64,000 nt of DNA from Stomorhina lunata (taxonomy: Eukaryota > Arthropoda > Insecta > Diptera > Rhiniidae). Below the pieces are notes generated by a model that was given only the letters and a program-made list of their open reading frames with translations, made no database searches and had not been told where the DNA came from. Shown here one piece after another: positions 59,605 through 64,000 of the stretch. Every line of letters begins with the position of its first letter. Position 1 is the stretch's first letter. The stretch spans positions 163,256,806-163,320,805 of the forward strand of contig OW121740.1 of assembly GCA_933228675.1 (NCBI GenBank), given 5' to 3'. Both the position numbers and the translations under genes were made by a program.

Positions 59605-61195
59605 TTTGTTGATCAAAATTTTCATATAGAAAAATTTTGATCAAAACTTTCATATAGAAAAATTTTGATCAAAATTTTCATATAGAAAAATTTTGATTAA
59701 AATTTTCATATAGAAAAATTTTGATCAAAATTTTCATATAGAAAAATTTTGATCAAAATTTTCATATAGAATAATTTTGATTAAAATTGTCATATAGAAA
59801 AACTTTGATAAAAGTTTTCATATAGAAAAATCTTGATTAAAATTGTCATATAGAAAAATTTTGATAAAAAATTTTGAACAAAATTTTCAAATAAAAAATT
59901 TTTAACAAAATTTTCATAAAAAAAAAATTTGATCAAAATTTTCATATAGAAATATTTTGATCAAAATTTTCATATAGAAATATTTTGATCAAAATTTTCA
60001 TATAGAAAAATTTTGATCAAAATTTTCATATATAAACCTTTTGATCAAAATATTCATATAGAAAAGTTTTTCATATAGAAAAGTTTTGATCAAAATTTTC
60101 ATATAAAAAAATTTTGATCAAAATATTCATATAGAAAAATTTTGATCAAAATTTTCATATAGAAAAATTTTGATCAAAATTTTTACATAGAAAAGTTTTT
60201 CATATGGAAAAATTTTGATCAAAATTTTCATATAAAAAAATTTTGATCAAAATTTTCATATAGAAAAATTTTGATCAAAATTTTCATATAGAAAAATTTT
60301 GATCAAAATTTTCATATAGAAAAATTTTGATCAAAATTTTCATATAGAAAAATTTTGATCAAAATTTTCATATAGATATATTTTGATCAAAATTTTCATA
60401 TAGAAAAATTTTGATCAAAATATTCATATAGAAAAATTTTGATCAAAATTTTCATATAGAAAAATTTTGATCAAAATTTTCATATAGAAAAATTTTGATC
60501 AAAATTTTCATATAGAAAAATTTTGATCAAAATTTTCATATAGAAAAATTTTGATCAAAATTTTCATATAGAAAAATTTTGATCAAAATTTTCATATAGA
60601 AAAATTTTGATCAAAATTTTCATATAGAAAAATTTTGATCAAAATTTTCATATAGAAAAATTTTGATCAAAATTTTCATATAGAAAAATTTTGATCAAAA
60701 TTTTCATATAGAAAAATTTTGATCAAAATTTTCATATAGAAAAATTTTGATCAAAATTTTCATATAGAAAAATTTTGATCAAAATTTTCATATAGAAAAA
60801 TTTTGATCAAAATTTTCATATAGAAAAATTTTGATCAAAATTTTCATATAGAAAAATTTTGATCAAAATTTTCATATAGAAAAATTTTGATCAAAATTTT
60901 CATATAGAAAAATTTTGATCAAAATTTTCATATAGAAAAATTTTGATCAAAATTTTCATATAGAAAAATTTTGATCAAAATTTTCATATAGAAAAATTTT
61001 GATTAAAATTTTCATATAGAAAAATTTTGCTCAAAATTTTCATATAGAAAAATTTTGCTCAAAATTTTTATATAGAAAAATTTTGCTCAAAATTTTCATA
61101 TAGAAAAATTTTGATAAAAAATTTTATTCGAAATTTTCATATAGAAAAATTTTGTTCGAAATTTTCATATAGAAAATTTTTGATCAAAATTCTTA
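59605..61195. repeat. 28-bp tandem array with GATC linker
   Basis: Units join TTTTGATCAAAATTTTC and ATATAGAAAAA; period 28 bp (GATC at 60553 and 60581). Copies from 60237 to 61020 are nearly identical; both edges are degenerate. Each unit contains the 12-bp palindrome TTTTGATCAAAA, unlike the CTATAG palindrome of the array at 9847-12700. Confidence 0.97.
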
Positions 61196-61494
61196 GCCCA
61201 TGGGTACGCAAGGGTTAATTTGTATTAAATGTAATTACTTATATTTAAAAACAAAAAAGATTTTTATGATTTGAACAATAATGGAGATTATGCCTTAAAA
61301 ATTAAAATTTATAGTAAAAATCGATTTTTTATTTTTTTTATAAAATTAAATTTTTTTGTTTGTTTGATTCAAAATAAAACTTCACAAAGTTCATAAAAAT
61401 AACTTTTTGTGACTTTAATTGTTAATTTTTGAATCAGTTACACGGAATTCATTAAACTTAATTTAACTCAAGGTTGTCAATTTATTAGTAAAAA

Positions 61495-61898
61495 TTACCC
61501 TTCACCACCATAGGGTATTATAAGTTTGTGCTGATGTATGTAACACATAAAAATATTTGTCCTAGACCCAGTATACCAATAGGCTTTTAGTATACCAATA
61601 GGCCTGAGTCACTTTCTGAGTCGATTTAGCGATATCCGTCCTTCCGTCTGGACGGCTGGTTGGCTGGACCCCCATGTAAACCTTGTAATCAAACTACAGG
61701 TCGCAATTCTAAAGATAATTTGATGAAATTTGGCACAGATAATTTTTTTGATAATGTGACCATGGGTATTGAAATTCGTCAAAGTGGCAAAATTTAGTAA
61801 ATATTTGTCTTTATACATGAAAAATAATACCTTTTACCTTAGTCGTGAAGGGTATCGTATGGTCGGGCTTGACCGACTATAGCACTTTCTTACTTATT
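61495..61898 (+). mobile_element. mini-me/DINE-1-like element, copy E, internally deleted
   Basis: About 404 bp. It has the 5' end TTACCCTTCACCACC with AGGGTATTATA, the core GATGTATGTAACACATAAAA, a GTCY-type tract (CCGTCCTTCCGTCTGG) and the complete 3' end (AAGGGTATCGTATGGTCGGG, then TTTCTTACTTATTTT). Compared with copies A and B about 370 bp are missing after CATGGGTATTGAAATTCGTC. TATACCAATAGGC is duplicated near 61570 and 61592. Confidence 0.75.
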
Positions 61899-62170
61899 TT
61901 AAATAACTTTTTGTCAAACATTAATAAAACAATAGCTTTTTTTTCTCTACTTACTATTATTTTATTGCTATTTTAAATTGATTCATTGAAAGTTGAGGCA
62001 AATGTGAGCCATAAAAAATGGAAAGAGGCTATAGAGGGGTTTAACTATGAATTAAACGAGTGATAAACTGTATTTTATGCATGATTATCATAGTGTGTTA
62101 ACTGCTTGTGGTATTTTAAATTAATTGTAGTTGATGATGAGAATGGGAAGTATGCTGCTACTACTACATA

Positions 62171-62437
62171 CATATCGTTACTTTAGTATATAAATGGCCC
62201 TAAGTCGTTTTTTATTCAAATTGGTTTTTAAAGCTTAATGTTATCTAATTTTATAAAAATATTTTAATTTAACAAAACATTATTATGGCATTAAATCCTT
62301 CAGAGAATTTAGAAAAAAACTGCGTTTAAAAAATTTCTGTATCTTCAAAACCTAAGATTTTATTTACTTTATTTTCCCTCTCCTGTCATGTAAGAAAAAT
62401 ATTAGTTGGGGCTTTTCTATATTAAAGTAACGATATG
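62171..62437. mobile_element. 267-bp MITE with 30-bp terminal inverted repeats
   Basis: CATATCGTTACTTTAGTATA at 62171 is mirrored by TATTAAAGTAACGATATG ending at 62437; about 26 of 30 positions match, ending in GGCCC and GGGGC. No coding capacity and no clear target duplication; superfamily unknown. Confidence 0.7.
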
Positions 62438-63851
62438 TGGCTACTGAGGCTGAGAAGCTCAAAATCGCTATTGGTGACACTTAGTGTAAATGGGAAAAAA
62501 TATCATTTTAAATTACTAAAAGGGAAATAGATCGAATTTAACATATTCTACTCTTAATGAATGATTTGAAAATGGGGAGGAATGGTAAAAAATTGATGCG
62601 CATTGTTCAAGATATTTTTTTATAACTAGGTATTAAAATATCTTGAAAATATTTTCATAATTTATCAATTTTATTATTTCATTCGAAATATACACCCATA
62701 TACCGGATAAGTAATGATTTTATGGTTACTCTGTTTTTGTACGATTGTTGAACTAACTCTAATTGATTTAAAAAAATATATTTTTTTTTAAATGTTACAA
62801 ACCTCACCATTAACTAAAACTAAACCTCTTCAAATAGAACATAAAAAAAATTGAAAAAAAAATGCCAACCAAAACCCCAATGCAACCAAACAAACCACAC
62901 ACATCATGACAACTAAATGACTGACGGCCAACTATTTGTGTCTTTTTTTCCAAAAGTGTGTGAGTCATTGTATTTAAGCCATTTAAATTTTTTTCTCATA
63001 CCACACATACATAATCAGGCAACGTAATGAGACAGTGTCAGTTTAAATTAAAAGCATTTATTCACTAATACATATAGACGACACATAAAAACTACTTGAA
63101 ATCCCCTCGACTTGATTAACAATATTAAAGAGGCTTTAAAGTCACAAATATATTAACATTATTCAGGATATATGTATGAGGTATTTACATGCATGTATTA
63201 ACATAAAACCATTAAGTAAGCGCATTTGGGTTTCACTTAAATTTGATCTCAAATGAAATGTTGTAAAAAAAATATTCACTTTGTTGATTTAGCCCCTTTA
63301 ATTACATAACAGATGATAGTTTAATTTATTATATTTAAAAAGAATATAAACTATTTATTTTGTTTGCATATGACACCTGTCATATAATTTTGAGTAGTAG
63401 GAATTGGGAGAAACTTTCAAACAAACATATCCTTTTTGGTGTAAAAATACAGGAAATATAAATAATATATGTTAACCGTGGGTATGTAATGCTGTAATTA
63501 AAATTTCAGTTGTTAATTTGGAATTTCTGTTAAAAACTGGAATCATGTACTAGTTACCTATTCATTAGTAATGTTGTAACGCGGTGTTAGAACTTTAAAA
63601 TAAAATCCCTGTTGGAAAATAGCTTTACTTACGCAAAATCGAATGTTGGTGTCTGTATTTGAAAAAATCCATATATGAGGATGATACTACAAAAATTAGA
63701 GATGAAAAAGACTCCATTAACGAGTGCAGGATAATATATTCATTCGTGCTCTAAACCATCAGCCAGCGTTGATTCATGGTTACATTTGAAAGTAACATGT
63801 AACACGAAAACCTTTGAGCTGTAGAAATACAAAAATTTACACTTAAATTAA
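62438..63851. other. A/T-rich spacer, no gene recognised
   Basis: Ordinary A/T-rich sequence, without arrays, element ends or coding signal that I can identify. Confidence 0.5.
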
Positions 63852-64000
63852 AATGTTAAATTTTTCTATAAAAAATTCATATCCAAAATTTTTCTATGAA
63901 CATTTTTCGTCCATAATTTTTCTATAAAAATTTCACATCTAAAATTTTTCTATAAAAATTATACGTCCTAAATCTTTTCTATAAAAAATCCACATCCAAA
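63852..64000. repeat. start of another A/T-rich array, cut by the right edge
   Basis: AAATTTTTCTATAAAAATT units with CACATCC, CGTCC or CATCT linkers, period of about 28-30 bp, running off the window. Confidence 0.85.

Overview
The window looks like non-coding, repeat-dominated DNA from a fly, most likely a calyptrate dipteran. That placement is an inference from the repeat families: mini-me/DINE-1-like elements with a GTCY tract, a GTCGG hairpin and a TTACTTGTTT-type 3' end, and short A/T-rich tandem arrays. I found no host protein-coding exon that I can defend. The window could be intergenic DNA or a giant intron.

Layout. 1-2938 is a 12-bp satellite cut by the left edge. 3.1-8.5 kb holds two mini-me-like elements. 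The second is split by a complete piggyBac transposon (5547-8328) with TTAA target duplications, 15-bp terminal repeats and an uninterrupted two-exon transposase of 614 residues. 9.7-12.7 kb has a small second locus of the 12-mer and a 29-bp array. 14.3-16.4 kb has inverted A/T-rich repeats and a foldback MITE. 17.9-19.0 kb is a reversed mini-me-like copy carrying a solo LTR. 19-24.2 kb is a 30-31-bp array family, followed by an island with tRNA-like modules (24.2-25.6 kb). 27.05-28.03 kb is a second type of mini-me-like element whose GTCY site has expanded into about 660 bp of TGTC repeats. 29-39 kb is a 34-bp array family that reverses orientation near 36.6 kb. 40-46 kb holds further arrays, one with a higher-order period near 688 bp. 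48.25-50.34 kb is a 5'-truncated LINE whose reverse transcriptase is split by a 330-bp MITE. 51.7-58.9 kb holds three copies of an unrecognised element carrying internal minisatellites, two of them facing each other. 59.6-61.2 kb is a 28-bp array. A short mini-me-like copy, a 267-bp MITE and the start of another array finish the window.

Most of the roughly 30-bp arrays look like variations on one design: an AAAATTTT box repeated about every 14-15 bp, with one linker of the CTATAG type and a second linker that differs between arrays. The only gene that looks functional is the piggyBac transposase. The nested insertions (piggyBac in mini-me, LTR in mini-me, MITE in LINE, hairpin in the new repeat) give a relative order of events.
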